Part shown: piece by piece, positions 1 to 8,660 of the stretch | Numbering within the stretch: position 1 is the first letter of the stretch | Layout: every line of letters starts with the position of its first letter | Assembly (NCBI GenBank): GCA_031290435.1 | Contig: JAITNQ010000143.1 | Coordinates: 1 to 39,794 of the forward strand | Direction of reading: 5' to 3' | Source of the DNA: Candidatus Symbiothrix sp. | GTDB taxonomy: Bacteria; Bacteroidota; Bacteroidia; Bacteroidales; Azobacteroidaceae | Length of the DNA: 39,794 bases | The notes under the pieces: generated by a model | Told to the model about the DNA's origin: nothing | What the model saw: only the letters and a program-made list of their open reading frames with translations | Databases searched by the model: none | Made by a program: the position numbers and the translations under genes

Positions 1-558
1 CACTTGTCGGGGCAATTGCTCAACACGTCCAAAATCGGCGAATCGATGGGCGTGGCGCATACTACCGTAAGAAGATACATCGATTTGTTGGAACAAACTT
101 TTTTGATCCGCACGCTTCCGCCTTTTGAAACCAACGAAAAAAAACGTTTGATAAAGTCGCCGAAACTGTATGTGCGCGACACCGGTATGCTGCATCAATT
201 GCTTAGAATAGAGGATTATAATTCGCTATTGGGAAATCCCGTTTTTGGCGCTTCGTGGGAAAGTCTGGTGGTTGAAAACGTATGTTCGGTTTTCAGCGAC
301 TGCCGTTTCTCGTTTTACCGAAGCGCTACGGGCGACGAACTGGATTTGGTAATCCAAAAAGCGGATGCAACCATCGCCATAGAATGTAAAGCGTCTGCCG
401 CACCGCAGCTCACAAAAGGATTTTGGCGGGCAATAGAATTTGTGAAACCGCAAAAATCATTTGTAGTAGCCCCCGTCAAGAAAAGTTATCCGATACATGA
501 AAATGTAGAAATATGCGGATTAAACGAGGTGCTGGCGAAACTTTCCGGTCTGCTTTGA
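1..558 (+). CDS. C-terminal part of DUF4143-type AAA+ ATPase (partial, 5' end outside window)
   Basis: The frame is open from the first base, so the TTG used by the ORF track at base 4 is not a real start; the gene begins upstream of the window. The visible part starts in a winged-helix-like segment (SKIGESMGVAHTTVRRYIDLLE) and continues into the restriction-endonuclease-like DUF4143 region: KSPKLYVRDTGMLHQLL, then GASWESLVVENV, and a DELDLVI...IAIECKAS core that matches the family's D...E.K pattern. Family knowledge: these are ATPases of unknown physiological role, with an N-terminal P-loop domain that is missing here only because of the window edge. The gene is followed by a long non-coding stretch and is probably unrelated to korAB downstream. 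Confidence 0.8.
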   Translation, partial: HLSGQLLNTSKIGESMGVAHTTVRRYIDLLEQTFLIRTLPPFETNEKKRLIKSPKLYVRDTGMLHQLLRIEDYNSLLGNPVFGASWESLVVENVCSVFSDCRFSFYRSATGDELDLVIQKADATIAIECKASAAPQLTKGFWRAIEFVKPQKSFVVAPVKKSYPIHENVEICGLNEVLAKLSGLL

Positions 559-625
559 TTGCCTGAAATGTGATTTTAGGAACGTAAAATAAACAAATTG
601 TAATATATCCTGTTTTTATTGTGTC

Positions 626-695
626 CTTTGTGTGTTTTTTTCGGTTAAATTTTTTACCACAAAGAACACACAAAGTTTTCACAAAGTGCACAAAA
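626..695. repeat. Inverted repeat plus near-tandem CACAAAG units
   Basis: ctttgtgtgtt (626-636) is perfectly complementary to aacacacaaag (665-675). The right arm lies in a short series of CAAAG units starting at 660, 671 and 682, with a CAAAA at 691, so spaced 11, 11 and 9 bases. It could fold into an AU-rich hairpin ending the upstream gene or be a remnant of a dispersed intergenic repeat; the sequence does not decide. Confidence 0.5.
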
Positions 696-841
696 TTATT
701 TATTTTTCATGCCTTCATGCCTTTTTAAATTCAGGGTATCTTCCCTTTGCGACTTGTATTTGAAAAAAGTGAATTAGAAATAAAATTGCGAGTATATGTA
801 TTTTTTACCGTTAAAAAGAATATTATTTATTAAAAAAGTTG

Positions 842-849
842 TATCTTTG
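842..849 (+). promoter_or_regulatory. Putative -7 element for korAB
   Basis: TATCTTTG matches the Bacteroidota -7 consensus TAnnTTTG and lies about 97 bases before the korA ATG, giving a leader of about 90 bases. I do not see a clear TTTG -33 element at the expected spacing, so this is a partial match. Confidence 0.45.
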
Positions 850-946
850 CCCGCCGCATGAAATGAAATTGAATTTTCAATGGATTTTATAAAATCCGTG
901 TCGTGCGATTATAATATAGAAAAGTTTAACTATATAAATATACATT

Positions 947-2794
947 ATGACAGAGAAAACAAAAATTAAAGACTTAGAGAGCGTTGTCATCCGGTTTTCA
1001 GGAGATTCCGGTGATGGAATGCAATTGGTAGGCACGCTATTCTCTAATCTTTCGGCAGAATTAGGAAATGAAATAATTACTTTCCCCGACTATCCGGCTG
1101 AAATACGTTCTCCACACGGAACGCTCAGCGGTGTTTCGGGTTTTCAGATGCAGGTCGGCTCCAAAAAAGTGTACACGCCGGGCGATAAGGCCGATGTGTT
1201 GATTGCCATGAATCCGGCTGCTTTGAAAGTGAATGCACAATTTCTGAAACACAATTCGGTGGTGATAATTGATACGGATTCTTTTCAACAATCCGATTTG
1301 GAAAAGGCTTTGTTTAAAACGGACGATCCATTCAAAGAATTAGGTTTGAATTCGTTGCAAGTTGTTTCTGCGGCTATTACACAAATGTGTAAAGATGCCT
1401 TAGATGGCTTGTATGATAACAAACAGGCGATCAAAAGTCGTAATATTTTTGCACTTGGTTTGGTTTGCTGGCTGTTTAACAGACCTTTAGAAATTGTAGA
1501 AAAATTGTTGTCCGACAAATTCAAAAAGAAACCGGACGTATTGCAGGCCAATTTATTGGTGTTACAAGCCGGATTCAATTACGGACATAACATTCACGCT
1601 TCGGTTTCTACCTATCGCATCGAAACCATCAGCCAAAAAAAGGGTTTTTACACCGATGTAAATGGGAACAAAGCAACGGCATACGGATTAATCGCTGCCT
1701 CTGAAAAAGCTGGAATTCCTTTATTCTTAGGCTCTTATCCTATTACACCGGCTACGGATGTCATGCAGGAATTGACAATCCGCAAAGAATTAGGTGTAAA
1801 AGTTATGCAGACAGAAGATGAAATCGCCGGTATTTGCACGGCTATTGGCGCTTCTTTTGCAGGAAATTTAGCTGCTACGAGTACTTCCGGTCCCGGCCTC
1901 GCGCTGAAGAGTGAAGCTATCGGCTTGGCTGTGATGGCTGAAATTCCCTTGGTAATCGTTGATGTACAGCGTGGAGGTCCATCCACCGGTTTACCTACCA
2001 AGAGTGAGCAAACCGATTTATTGCAAGCGCTTTACGGAAGAAACGGCGAAAGTCCGGCTGTGGTGATGGCCGCTACTTCCCCGACCGATTGTTTCGATAC
2101 TGCTTTTTGGGCGTCTAAAATTGCATTAGAGCACATGACGCCGGTTATTTTATTGACTGACGGTTATATAGCCAATGGTTCTTCTGCTTGGCTAATTCCT
2201 GATTTGGCAGATTATCCCGAAATCAAGCCGCCTTATGTTAGCCCGGAACTCAGGGAAGGCTGGACGCCTTACCTGCGCAATGCAAAGACTGATGTACGTT
2301 ATTGGGCAGTACCTGGAACGGAAGATTTTATGCACCGTATCGGCGGTTTGGAAAAGGATTTCAATACAAGTACGATAAGTACTGATCCTGATAATCACCA
2401 GAAAATGGGAGAGATTCGTCAATCCAAAATTGATAAGATTGCCGCTTATTTGCCTAAGCAGGAAGTCATAGGCGACCCGGATGCAGATGTTTTGGTGGTA
2501 GGATGGGGAGGCACTTTCGGCCACTTGTATGAAGCCGTTGAAACAATACTGAAATCAGGGAAAAAAGTAGCATTCACCCATTTCCGCTTTATCAATCCTT
2601 TACCCGAAAATGCGGAAGAAATACTGAAAAGGTATAAAAAGGTGATAGTTATTGAGCAAAATCTGGGGCAATTTGCCGGTTATTTGCGTTCAAAAATCGG
2701 TGGATTTAATCCTTACCAATTTAATCGTGTGAAAGGACAACCCTTTATCGTTGCCCGCTTAGTTGAAGAAATCAGTAAAATTATAGAATCATGA
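947..2794 (+). CDS. korA: 2-oxoglutarate:ferredoxin oxidoreductase, fused gamma-alpha subunit
   Basis: This 615-aa protein combines the gamma and alpha domains of 2-oxoacid:ferredoxin oxidoreductases. Residues of about 10-190 are the gamma domain (VIRFSGDSGDGMQL, then the FPDYPAEIRSPHGT segment). The alpha pyrimidine-binding domain starts near 240 with the GSYPITPATDVMQEL motif and continues through GPGLALKSEAIGLAV and QRGGPSTGLPTKSEQ. The C-terminal domain contains VLVVGWGGTFGH. With KorB it catalyses CoA-dependent oxidative decarboxylation of a 2-oxoacid with ferredoxin reduction in the cytoplasm. The fused gamma-alpha plus separate beta layout is the two-subunit KorAB type, which favours 2-oxoglutarate as substrate, although substrate choice cannot be proven from sequence. 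The stop overlaps korB by four bases, implying translational coupling. Confidence 0.93.
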   Translation: MTEKTKIKDLESVVIRFSGDSGDGMQLVGTLFSNLSAELGNEIITFPDYPAEIRSPHGTLSGVSGFQMQVGSKKVYTPGDKADVLIAMNPAALKVNAQFLKHNSVVIIDTDSFQQSDLEKALFKTDDPFKELGLNSLQVVSAAITQMCKDALDGLYDNKQAIKSRNIFALGLVCWLFNRPLEIVEKLLSDKFKKKPDVLQANLLVLQAGFNYGHNIHASVSTYRIETISQKKGFYTDVNGNKATAYGLIAASEKAGIPLFLGSYPITPATDVMQELTIRKELGVKVMQTEDEIAGICTAIGASFAGNLAATSTSGPGLALKSEAIGLAVMAEIPLVIVDVQRGGPSTGLPTKSEQTDLLQALYGRNGESPAVVMAATSPTDCFDTAFWASKIALEHMTPVILLTDGYIANGSSAWLIPDLADYPEIKPPYVSPELREGWTPYLRNAKTDVRYWAVPGTEDFMHRIGGLEKDFNTSTISTDPDNHQKMGEIRQSKIDKIAAYLPKQEVIGDPDADVLVVGWGGTFGHLYEAVETILKSGKKVAFTHFRFINPLPENAEEILKRYKKVIVIEQNLGQFAGYLRSKIGGFNPYQFNRVKGQPFIVARLVEEISKIIES

Positions 2795-3804
2795 CACAAC
2801 AAATATATCAAGCCAAAGATTTCAAAAGTTCGCAATTGGTGCGTTGGTGCCCGGGTTGCGGTGATTACGGAGTGTTAAACAGTTTGCATAAAGCTATGGC
2901 CGGTCTGGGGATTGCACCCCACAATACGGCGGTCATTTCCGGTATCGGCTGTTCGTCCCGTTTGCCCTATTATATGAATACTTATGGTTTTCATACCATT
3001 CACGGTCGTGGCGCAGCTATTGCCACAGGCGTTAAGGTAGCAAATCCAAAATTGTCGGTATGGCTGTCCACCGGCGACGGCGACTGCTTAGCCATCGGAG
3101 GCAACCATTTTATCCACGCCGTAAGGCGCAATGTGGATATCAACATCTTGTTGATGAACAATAAAATATACGGTCTGACCAAGGGGCAGTATTCTCCTAC
3201 TTCCGATCGTGGATTTGTTTCCAAATCTTCTCCATTTGGTACGGTAGAAGACCCTTTCTCTCCGGCGGAACTTTCTATTGGCGCCAGAGGCCGGTTTTTT
3301 GCCCGTACGATAGATACGGATATCAAAAACTCTCCGACGATTCTGATGGCTGCTGCCGAGCACAAAGGTACTTCGGTAGTGGAAGTTATCCTGAATTGCG
3401 TGATTTTCAACGATGGTGTTAACGACCCTATTGTCGCAAAGGAATTCCGTACGGAAAGAACAATTTTCCTGCAACACGGAGAAAAAATGTTGTTTGGAAA
3501 AGACAACAGCAAGGGTCTCGTACAGGACGGATTCAATCTCAAAGCGATAACAGTCGGTGAAGGCGGCTATACACTTGACGATGTGCTGGTGCACGACGCC
3601 ACTATAGCTGACCCCACTTTGCACTTGAAACTGGCTTTGATGGATGGTGGTGCATTACCTGTTGCTTTAGGTGTGATAAGAGACGTAGCCGCTCCCGCTT
3701 ACGATGAGGAAGTAGAAAAACAAATCGAAAGTGTGAAAGCCAAAAAACCGGCCAGGACTTTGCGTGAATTCCTGATGGCAGGTGATGTTTGGGAAGTGAA
3801 ATAA
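2791..3804 (+). CDS. korB: 2-oxoglutarate:ferredoxin oxidoreductase, beta subunit
   Basis: This is the 337-aa thiamine-diphosphate-binding subunit that partners KorA. The N-terminus has the WCPGCGDYGVLNSLH motif. The TPP/Mg signature follows as STGDGDCLAIGGNH and LLMNNKIYGLTKGQYSPTS. Cysteines in the CPGC segment and near GIGCSSR are in the usual places for the single [4Fe-4S] cluster of this subunit. Length is normal for the family. The ATG overlaps the end of korA (ATGA), so the two are co-transcribed and coupled. The pair may act in the reductive or oxidative branch of an incomplete TCA cycle, as in other anaerobic Bacteroidales; this is inference. A strong hairpin follows the stop codon. 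Confidence 0.93.
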   Translation: MTQQIYQAKDFKSSQLVRWCPGCGDYGVLNSLHKAMAGLGIAPHNTAVISGIGCSSRLPYYMNTYGFHTIHGRGAAIATGVKVANPKLSVWLSTGDGDCLAIGGNHFIHAVRRNVDINILLMNNKIYGLTKGQYSPTSDRGFVSKSSPFGTVEDPFSPAELSIGARGRFFARTIDTDIKNSPTILMAAAEHKGTSVVEVILNCVIFNDGVNDPIVAKEFRTERTIFLQHGEKMLFGKDNSKGLVQDGFNLKAITVGEGGYTLDDVLVHDATIADPTLHLKLALMDGGALPVALGVIRDVAAPAYDEEVEKQIESVKAKKPARTLREFLMAGDVWEVK

Positions 3805-3820
3805 AACCAAATTGTCAATT

Positions 3821-3862
3821 AGTATATCCTACCCCCCCTCAGGGGTTAGGGTAGGATATACT
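3821..3862. terminator. Bidirectional hairpin between convergent korB and oadA-like genes
   Basis: agtatatcctaccc (3821-3834) pairs perfectly with gggtaggatatact (3849-3862), and the centre can pair further as cccc/gggg around a three-base loop with a three-base bulge. It sits exactly between two convergent stop codons, 17 bases after korB and 13 before the end of the oadA-like gene. No strong U-tract follows on either strand, so termination is inferred from location and stem strength. Confidence 0.65.
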
Positions 3863-3875
3863 TAAAAAATCAAAA

Positions 3876-5660
3876 TCAGTTGATAAAAGCCAAGATTTCT
3901 CCTTTTTGAATTTCTTTTCCTTGGCCTACATAAGTTCCTACAATTGTTCCGCTGTAGCCTGCTTTTACCGGTTCAATACCATAATAACTTTGAATATAAC
4001 AAAGATTATCTCCTTTTTCAATCGTAGCCCCTTCAAAAGGAGCCGTCGATGCGTCCATCAGGTCGTATTGCCAAATAACCTGACCCTTGCAGGGTGCATG
4101 GATAGGTTTGGCATGCGGATATTCCGAACTGATTTCTTCGAAACTGAACATGGGTATTTCGACTACCGGGCGTTTGACGATAATCGGCGTTCCGGCTTTT
4201 TCTTTGGCCTGTTCAAGTTCCTGCTCAAACCGGTTCTTGGCCGCGCCTGACTTCATGTCGCGGTATTGACGTTCATGCATGGCAAATTCGAATAATTCTT
4301 CCCGGTCGGGACCTTCGTCCCATTCATTGGTTTTCATTTCCTGCTCGAAACGCTCTAATTCGTCAGGAAAAGCGGATTGTGGGTCGCCGTCGTAAAATTC
4401 TAAATTATTGGCCTTGGCCAATTCAATAATTTCAGGCGCCAATGGGCCGGGCAATTTACCCGTTTTCCCCAGAATCATATTCCATGAATCCTTGTCAATC
4501 AAAGAGAAACGAGGTTCATCTTTTGCCACGGCAAAAATATTCATCAGCGCTATGTTCTTCACATACTGGCTGAAAGGAGTTACCAAAGGCGGGTAGCCCA
4601 ACATCGGCCAGATAGACGCTACTTCCTCGAACAACTGAATGACCAAGTTATTGAGCGTCACCTCCTTTTTCCCTTTTTGTTTGAGCGCCAGATTGATGGC
4701 ATTGTGCATCCCTTTCAGGTCGGCCATCATGGAACCCATCATACCGCCGGGTAAACCGCATCCTACTAATAAAGAAGTCATTATCTTATTGCTTGGGTCG
4801 ATAAAATAGCCCAAGAAATCGTCAATGAAAGATTGGGTCAAACGGCGTGCTTCCATATAGGCTTCCATATTGATATCCGGAACCAAAAATCCGGCGTCTT
4901 TCAGCATCGCGCGGATGGTGATTACATCGGGATGCACCATACCCCAAGACAAGGGTTCCATGGCTACATCAATGTAGTCAACGCCATTTTCGGCAGCTTC
5001 CAGCATAGATGCGACGGAAAACCCGGGGCCGGAATGTCCGTGGTATTGTATGGGAATATCCGGATGAAGTTTTTTGATTCCTTTGATAATCTGTCCGTTG
5101 CTGTATGGTCGGCCGATACCTGCCATGTCTTTCAGGCAAATTTCTTCAGCGCCGGCTTCAATAAGCCGGTTGGCTAAGTTTACATAATAATCCGCTGTGT
5201 GAATGGGTGAATAGGTGATGCAGAGGGAAGCCTGAGGTATCATACCTCCTTCTTTGGCGTAGCCGATGGATGGGATAATGTTCCTTACATCGTTTAGACC
5301 ACAGAATATCCGGGTGATATCAACGCCTTGCGCATGTTTCACCCTGTACATCAGCTTTCTTACATCGGACGGAACCGGATTCATCCGTAGCCCGTTCAAT
5401 CCGCGGTCAAGCATATGCGTTTGTATACCTGCTTTATTAAACGGCGCCGTAAATTCTCTTACGGCCAAATTGGGATTTTCACCATAAAGTAAATTTACTT
5501 GTTCAAAAGCGCCGCCGTTGGTTTCTACTCTTGAAAAGCATCCCATGTCAACAATTGCCGGAGCAATTTGTTTTAATTGGTCAACACGTGGCTGATATTT
5601 TCCGGAAGATTGCCACATATCCCGGTAAACTAAGCTAAAATTAATTGTTTTTTTTGTCAT
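3876..5660 (-). CDS. OadA/PycB-like carboxyltransferase with biotin-less C-terminal domain
   Basis: This 594-aa protein matches the alpha subunit of oxaloacetate decarboxylase/pyruvate carboxylase subunit B. The carboxyltransferase TIM barrel begins at VYRDMWQSSGKYQPR, with LKDMAGIG carrying the lysine expected to be carbamylated and YHGHSGPG giving the two metal-binding histidines. After the conserved carboxylase domain and a charged helical linker, the last 70 residues resemble a biotinyl domain. However, the usual EAMKM motif is replaced by QSYYG (in CYIQSYYGIEPV), so there is no lysine to biotinylate. I start at MTKKTINF (5660), not the track's 5714, because a good promoter overlaps the extra codons. 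No OadB, OadG or biotin carboxylase gene is nearby. Biochemical activity is therefore uncertain. Confidence 0.85.
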   Translation of the reverse strand: MTKKTINFSLVYRDMWQSSGKYQPRVDQLKQIAPAIVDMGCFSRVETNGGAFEQVNLLYGENPNLAVREFTAPFNKAGIQTHMLDRGLNGLRMNPVPSDVRKLMYRVKHAQGVDITRIFCGLNDVRNIIPSIGYAKEGGMIPQASLCITYSPIHTADYYVNLANRLIEAGAEEICLKDMAGIGRPYSNGQIIKGIKKLHPDIPIQYHGHSGPGFSVASMLEAAENGVDYIDVAMEPLSWGMVHPDVITIRAMLKDAGFLVPDINMEAYMEARRLTQSFIDDFLGYFIDPSNKIMTSLLVGCGLPGGMMGSMMADLKGMHNAINLALKQKGKKEVTLNNLVIQLFEEVASIWPMLGYPPLVTPFSQYVKNIALMNIFAVAKDEPRFSLIDKDSWNMILGKTGKLPGPLAPEIIELAKANNLEFYDGDPQSAFPDELERFEQEMKTNEWDEGPDREELFEFAMHERQYRDMKSGAAKNRFEQELEQAKEKAGTPIIVKRPVVEIPMFSFEEISSEYPHAKPIHAPCKGQVIWQYDLMDASTAPFEGATIEKGDNLCYIQSYYGIEPVKAGYSGTIVGTYVGQGKEIQKGEILAFIN

Positions 5661-5683
5661 AATCAAAGTGATTTTTTTCGATG

Positions 5684-5714
5684 CAAATTTAACATTTGTT
5701 TTGGATATAAACAA
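5684..5714 (-). promoter_or_regulatory. Promoter of the oadA-like gene
   Basis: On the minus strand a TTG (5714-5712) is followed after 20 bases by TAAATTTG (5691-5684), a match to the Bacteroidota -33/-7 promoter. The predicted transcript would start near 5677, a short leader before the ATG at 5660. This is the reason for rejecting the upstream ATG at 5714 as the start. Confidence 0.65.
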
Positions 5715-5732
5715 GGAAAATGGCCAAAAAGA

Positions 5733-6542
5733 TTAGGTATTTTTTATTCTTTTTGATTTATCTAATTTAAAGTCTTTTATCCAGCCATTCAGGCTGTCCA
5801 ACAGGACAGGAGAAGTTTTTCGTACAGCCCAAGCCTGAAGCTGCGTAAAGCTGATATCGGTATCAAAATCCAATTCAGGGAATAGTCCGGTGTTTTTCAA
5901 GGCAATTTCTTTATCCACAACAGCATAATCAATCTCTTTTTGGGCAACCATATAAATCAATTGCTCGGAAGTATACGCTGTGATTTCTTCAATAAAAATA
6001 GCTTCTGCTATTTCTTCCGACAAATTTTTTAACCGGAGGATAGCCGGGGAATTTTGTGTTACATAGACGGTTTTATTGGCCAATGCAATCTGATTATCGA
6101 CAAAATCAGTAGGTTCGTTTTCCAGTGGTTTTCGTTGTACCAGTACTTGTTTATTTTGGGTGACCGGAATTGTGAAAACCAAAAAATGTTTGTTGTCATT
6201 GGTTATCGGTATATTACGCGCAATGATATCGAAGGTTTTATCTTCCAACCCTTTTATGGAAATATCCATGTTGTTTTCCAAGTAAATCCGGACGGTCAAG
6301 CCGGAACGCTTGCCAATGTACTTGCACAGCTCATATTGCATACCGGAAATTGTATCTCCTGAAACATAATAATCTACCGAATTATATTCTGTTACAACAT
6401 TTAATGTGTTTTCTTTCTTGATTTCCGGCAAATCACGGTTTTCTATCGGATTATTTTTTATACGCAGCCGTAAGAACAACATAATCAGCAAACAAAGCGT
6501 AAGCAGACTGATGAGTAGTACCAATAGTTTATTTGTTTTCAT
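5733..6542 (-). CDS. Membrane-anchored periplasmic solute-binding-like protein
   Basis: This 269-aa protein has an N-terminal hydrophobic segment (LLVLLISLLTLCLLIMLFL, about residues 7-25) that looks like an uncleaved anchor, followed by a type-3 extracellular solute-binding fold: LNVVTEYNSVDYYV at the start, FDIIARNIPIT in the first lobe, YVTQNSPAILRLK at the lobe crossover, and IDYAVVDKEIA near the second hinge. This resembles the N-terminal regulatory domain of the lytic transglycosylase MltF, but no transglycosylase domain follows. No ABC transporter permease or ATPase lies beside it, so a sensing or cell-wall role is as likely as transport. It is the last gene of a minus-strand run, 21 bases after the porin gene. 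Confidence 0.7.
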   Translation of the reverse strand: MKTNKLLVLLISLLTLCLLIMLFLRLRIKNNPIENRDLPEIKKENTLNVVTEYNSVDYYVSGDTISGMQYELCKYIGKRSGLTVRIYLENNMDISIKGLEDKTFDIIARNIPITNDNKHFLVFTIPVTQNKQVLVQRKPLENEPTDFVDNQIALANKTVYVTQNSPAILRLKNLSEEIAEAIFIEEITAYTSEQLIYMVAQKEIDYAVVDKEIALKNTGLFPELDFDTDISFTQLQAWAVRKTSPVLLDSLNGWIKDFKLDKSKRIKNT

Positions 6543-6563
6543 CGCTCCGGCTCTCTCTTTGTA

Positions 6564-8651
6564 TTAATTATGAAAATCTACCGAAAGGCCTAATTTGAGT
6601 ATGGTAGGATTGACCGGATAGTGTGGAATTGAAAAATATTCCGCAGGAGAGAGAAACATAGAACCGGCATTGTAGTATTCGATAAAGAACCGGGTTTGTT
6701 TTAAGTGGGCATTAATAAAGCCATTCATCAAGGGGTATTCTCCGACTTTCGTGTCATGTTGCAAGCGGAATTGTTGGGTGGCAGGTTCATAGACGGGCGA
6801 ATAATATTTTGTCCAATAATGCGCATTGACGCCCATTTGAATCGTCAAAACTTTTGCTACAACAATTTGTAAGAATAAGCTTGAATAAACGGCCAAATCC
6901 GGCAAAGGAATAATATTTTGTGCGGACGATGTTTGGTAAACAAGGCGGTTGTGCCAATGCAGGGCGCGCAAGTGAAAATCCTGTTCTAAACCGGCGGATA
7001 GAATTTGAATATTTCCCCCATCTTGCTTGGGATAGCCTGTTTCATCGAAATAAATATAATTGCTTACGTTTTCCACGCCGAGGGTGAATCGCGAATGGGT
7101 ATGCGGTATCGCAACGGCGCCTCCGAAAAAGATTTTTTTGACTTTGCCGAAATGATTGTTCCACCAGAAATACTGACTGTGATAATTGTTTTCATAGAAA
7201 GTAGGCGAGAGATTTTTTATGTATCCGTCGGCAATAATAGAAGCTGTATCGTGTAAGAATGGAATACGGGTTTCTATATTTCCGGATATATCGAAATCTC
7301 CCAGATTATAGCCCAAGATGCCAAGGCTTCCTTGTGCATTGTATGTCAGAATTTTACCTGTCCGTTTTATTAATTCTCCGCCAATATAAGTTGCGTATTG
7401 CTTGCTTTTAAAAGAATCGAAAACAATTGTATCCGGAATATTTCTCAGGTTCGTATCCATCAGTGTAAAATTCCGGATATCCTGGGTAATAAAAGCGGTC
7501 AAATCGAATTTTGCCCATTGACTGAATCCTTCTCTAAGCGAAAGTCCGACGGTATTTCGCATCGAACTATAAGATGTAGAATCACGAAGCATCCTTCTTT
7601 CCCGGAGTTGATTAGGACTCAAAAAATCGACATTATTATAAAATTTATTTACACTGGCGGAATCATCGGTATAAAACAACCGGTTCCGGTTCGTATAATC
7701 AAAAGTATAGATGATGCCGGAAACCGGAATAAACTGTTCGATTTCATTTCCTTCTTCGTCTTTTTCCCCTGTTTTCCGGTCAAACCCTAAGTTGTAGTGG
7801 TAATTTAGATAATACCGGGTTCCTTTTATCTGGTTCCATGTCTTGTCAATCTTTGTCGGATAATCTTTGCTTCCGGCATTCCGGTTGTCTACTTCTTCCG
7901 GATGGGTAATCCAGCGGTCATCGGCCAATCCGCCGTTTTCCCCGTTTATATAATCTGCCGGATTGATAAACAAGTGCGCCTGATGTTTACCGGAAATATA
8001 GTTTCCAAATAGAACCCATTCTAAGTGTTTAGATGCTTGTGAATTATAGAATCCTCTGGCATAAAGGTAATCCACATTGAAACCCATATTCAGTTGCTTA
8101 TTAAAATTTAAAGCCAGTAGCGCTTGCAGTCTTTCTTCTTTGTTCCGGCGACTTCCGGCTGTTTGATAGGAAATGTTCGAATAGGGAATTTTAGTGTTAA
8201 TGAAATGGAAATTGTCCGGTCGTTTAGCATATGCCCAGAAAGCATCCCCAAACATAAATTCCGACCGGTCTTCTCTGTCGAAAAAAATCCGGGATTCGGA
8301 AGGCAAGCCCAAATTACCGGGATAAGCGACAGATAAGCCTTGCCCTTCCACATTGGTGCGATTGAAATAATCTGTTAGAAAAGTATCCGGTCTGACAGGA
8401 AATACCTCACCGGTTCGTTCGGTAATACGCCAATAATTAACAGCTTTGCTTGAATCAACAGTCATAACAGAGCCGGACATTACAGGTAAATCTTGTGTAA
8501 TATCCGGCTTACCGGCAAGGGAATCAATCGGAATAACCTCCTTTTCGCGTATTTCCGGCTGATTGTCTTTGATAGCCGGAATGGTATCCTGTCCAAAACC
8601 AATTATTGGAAAAAACAGGGATAAGAGCAATATGTATACCTTCTTTTTCAA
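6564..8651 (-). CDS. Putative outer-membrane porin (Porin_10-like)
   Basis: This 695-aa protein starts with a signal peptide (KKKVYILLLSLFFPIIGFG, cleaved before QDTIP). After a variable stretch there is a conserved-looking WRITERTGEVFPVRPDTFLTD region, then FFDREDRSEFMFGDAF, and the rest is a series of alternating aromatic/polar strands typical of a beta-barrel (for example YLNYHYNLGFDRKTGE and HFGKVKKIFFGGAVAI). This fits the Bacteroidota 'putative porin' family (PF14121). It probably sits in the outer membrane; the substrate is unknown. It lies 9 bases downstream of the 2-oxoacid oxidoreductase gamma gene, an arrangement suggesting co-transcription rather than a shared function. Confidence 0.8.
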   Translation of the reverse strand: MKKKVYILLLSLFFPIIGFGQDTIPAIKDNQPEIREKEVIPIDSLAGKPDITQDLPVMSGSVMTVDSSKAVNYWRITERTGEVFPVRPDTFLTDYFNRTNVEGQGLSVAYPGNLGLPSESRIFFDREDRSEFMFGDAFWAYAKRPDNFHFINTKIPYSNISYQTAGSRRNKEERLQALLALNFNKQLNMGFNVDYLYARGFYNSQASKHLEWVLFGNYISGKHQAHLFINPADYINGENGGLADDRWITHPEEVDNRNAGSKDYPTKIDKTWNQIKGTRYYLNYHYNLGFDRKTGEKDEEGNEIEQFIPVSGIIYTFDYTNRNRLFYTDDSASVNKFYNNVDFLSPNQLRERRMLRDSTSYSSMRNTVGLSLREGFSQWAKFDLTAFITQDIRNFTLMDTNLRNIPDTIVFDSFKSKQYATYIGGELIKRTGKILTYNAQGSLGILGYNLGDFDISGNIETRIPFLHDTASIIADGYIKNLSPTFYENNYHSQYFWWNNHFGKVKKIFFGGAVAIPHTHSRFTLGVENVSNYIYFDETGYPKQDGGNIQILSAGLEQDFHLRALHWHNRLVYQTSSAQNIIPLPDLAVYSSLFLQIVVAKVLTIQMGVNAHYWTKYYSPVYEPATQQFRLQHDTKVGEYPLMNGFINAHLKQTRFFIEYYNAGSMFLSPAEYFSIPHYPVNPTILKLGLSVDFHN

Positions 8652-8660
8652 ATGAAATAA

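Larger units (their letters stand above)
559..946. other. Intergenic region with CACAAAG-type repeats and korA leader
   Basis: No credible coding sequence is seen in these 388 bases; the 71-aa minus ORF at 476-691 is low-complexity and overlaps the ATPase gene. The stretch is AT-rich. It holds an 11-bp inverted repeat with a 28-base loop, short near-tandem CAAAG units, an 8-base tandem duplication (catgcctt at 708-723), and a promoter-like sequence near 842 ahead of korA. Confidence 0.6.

Noticed and set aside
660-695. Possible CRISPR array
   Set aside because: The units are too short, irregular and lack spacers of constant size; no cas genes are nearby.
3000-3624. Two long minus-strand ORFs (180 and 178 aa) inside korB
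   Set aside because: They lie opposite a clear conserved gene, have no recognisable motifs and overlap each other in different frames.
5661-5714. Upstream ATG start for the OadA-like protein
   Set aside because: The extra 18 residues do not match the family and overlap a good promoter; the ATG at 5660 gives a family-like N-terminus.
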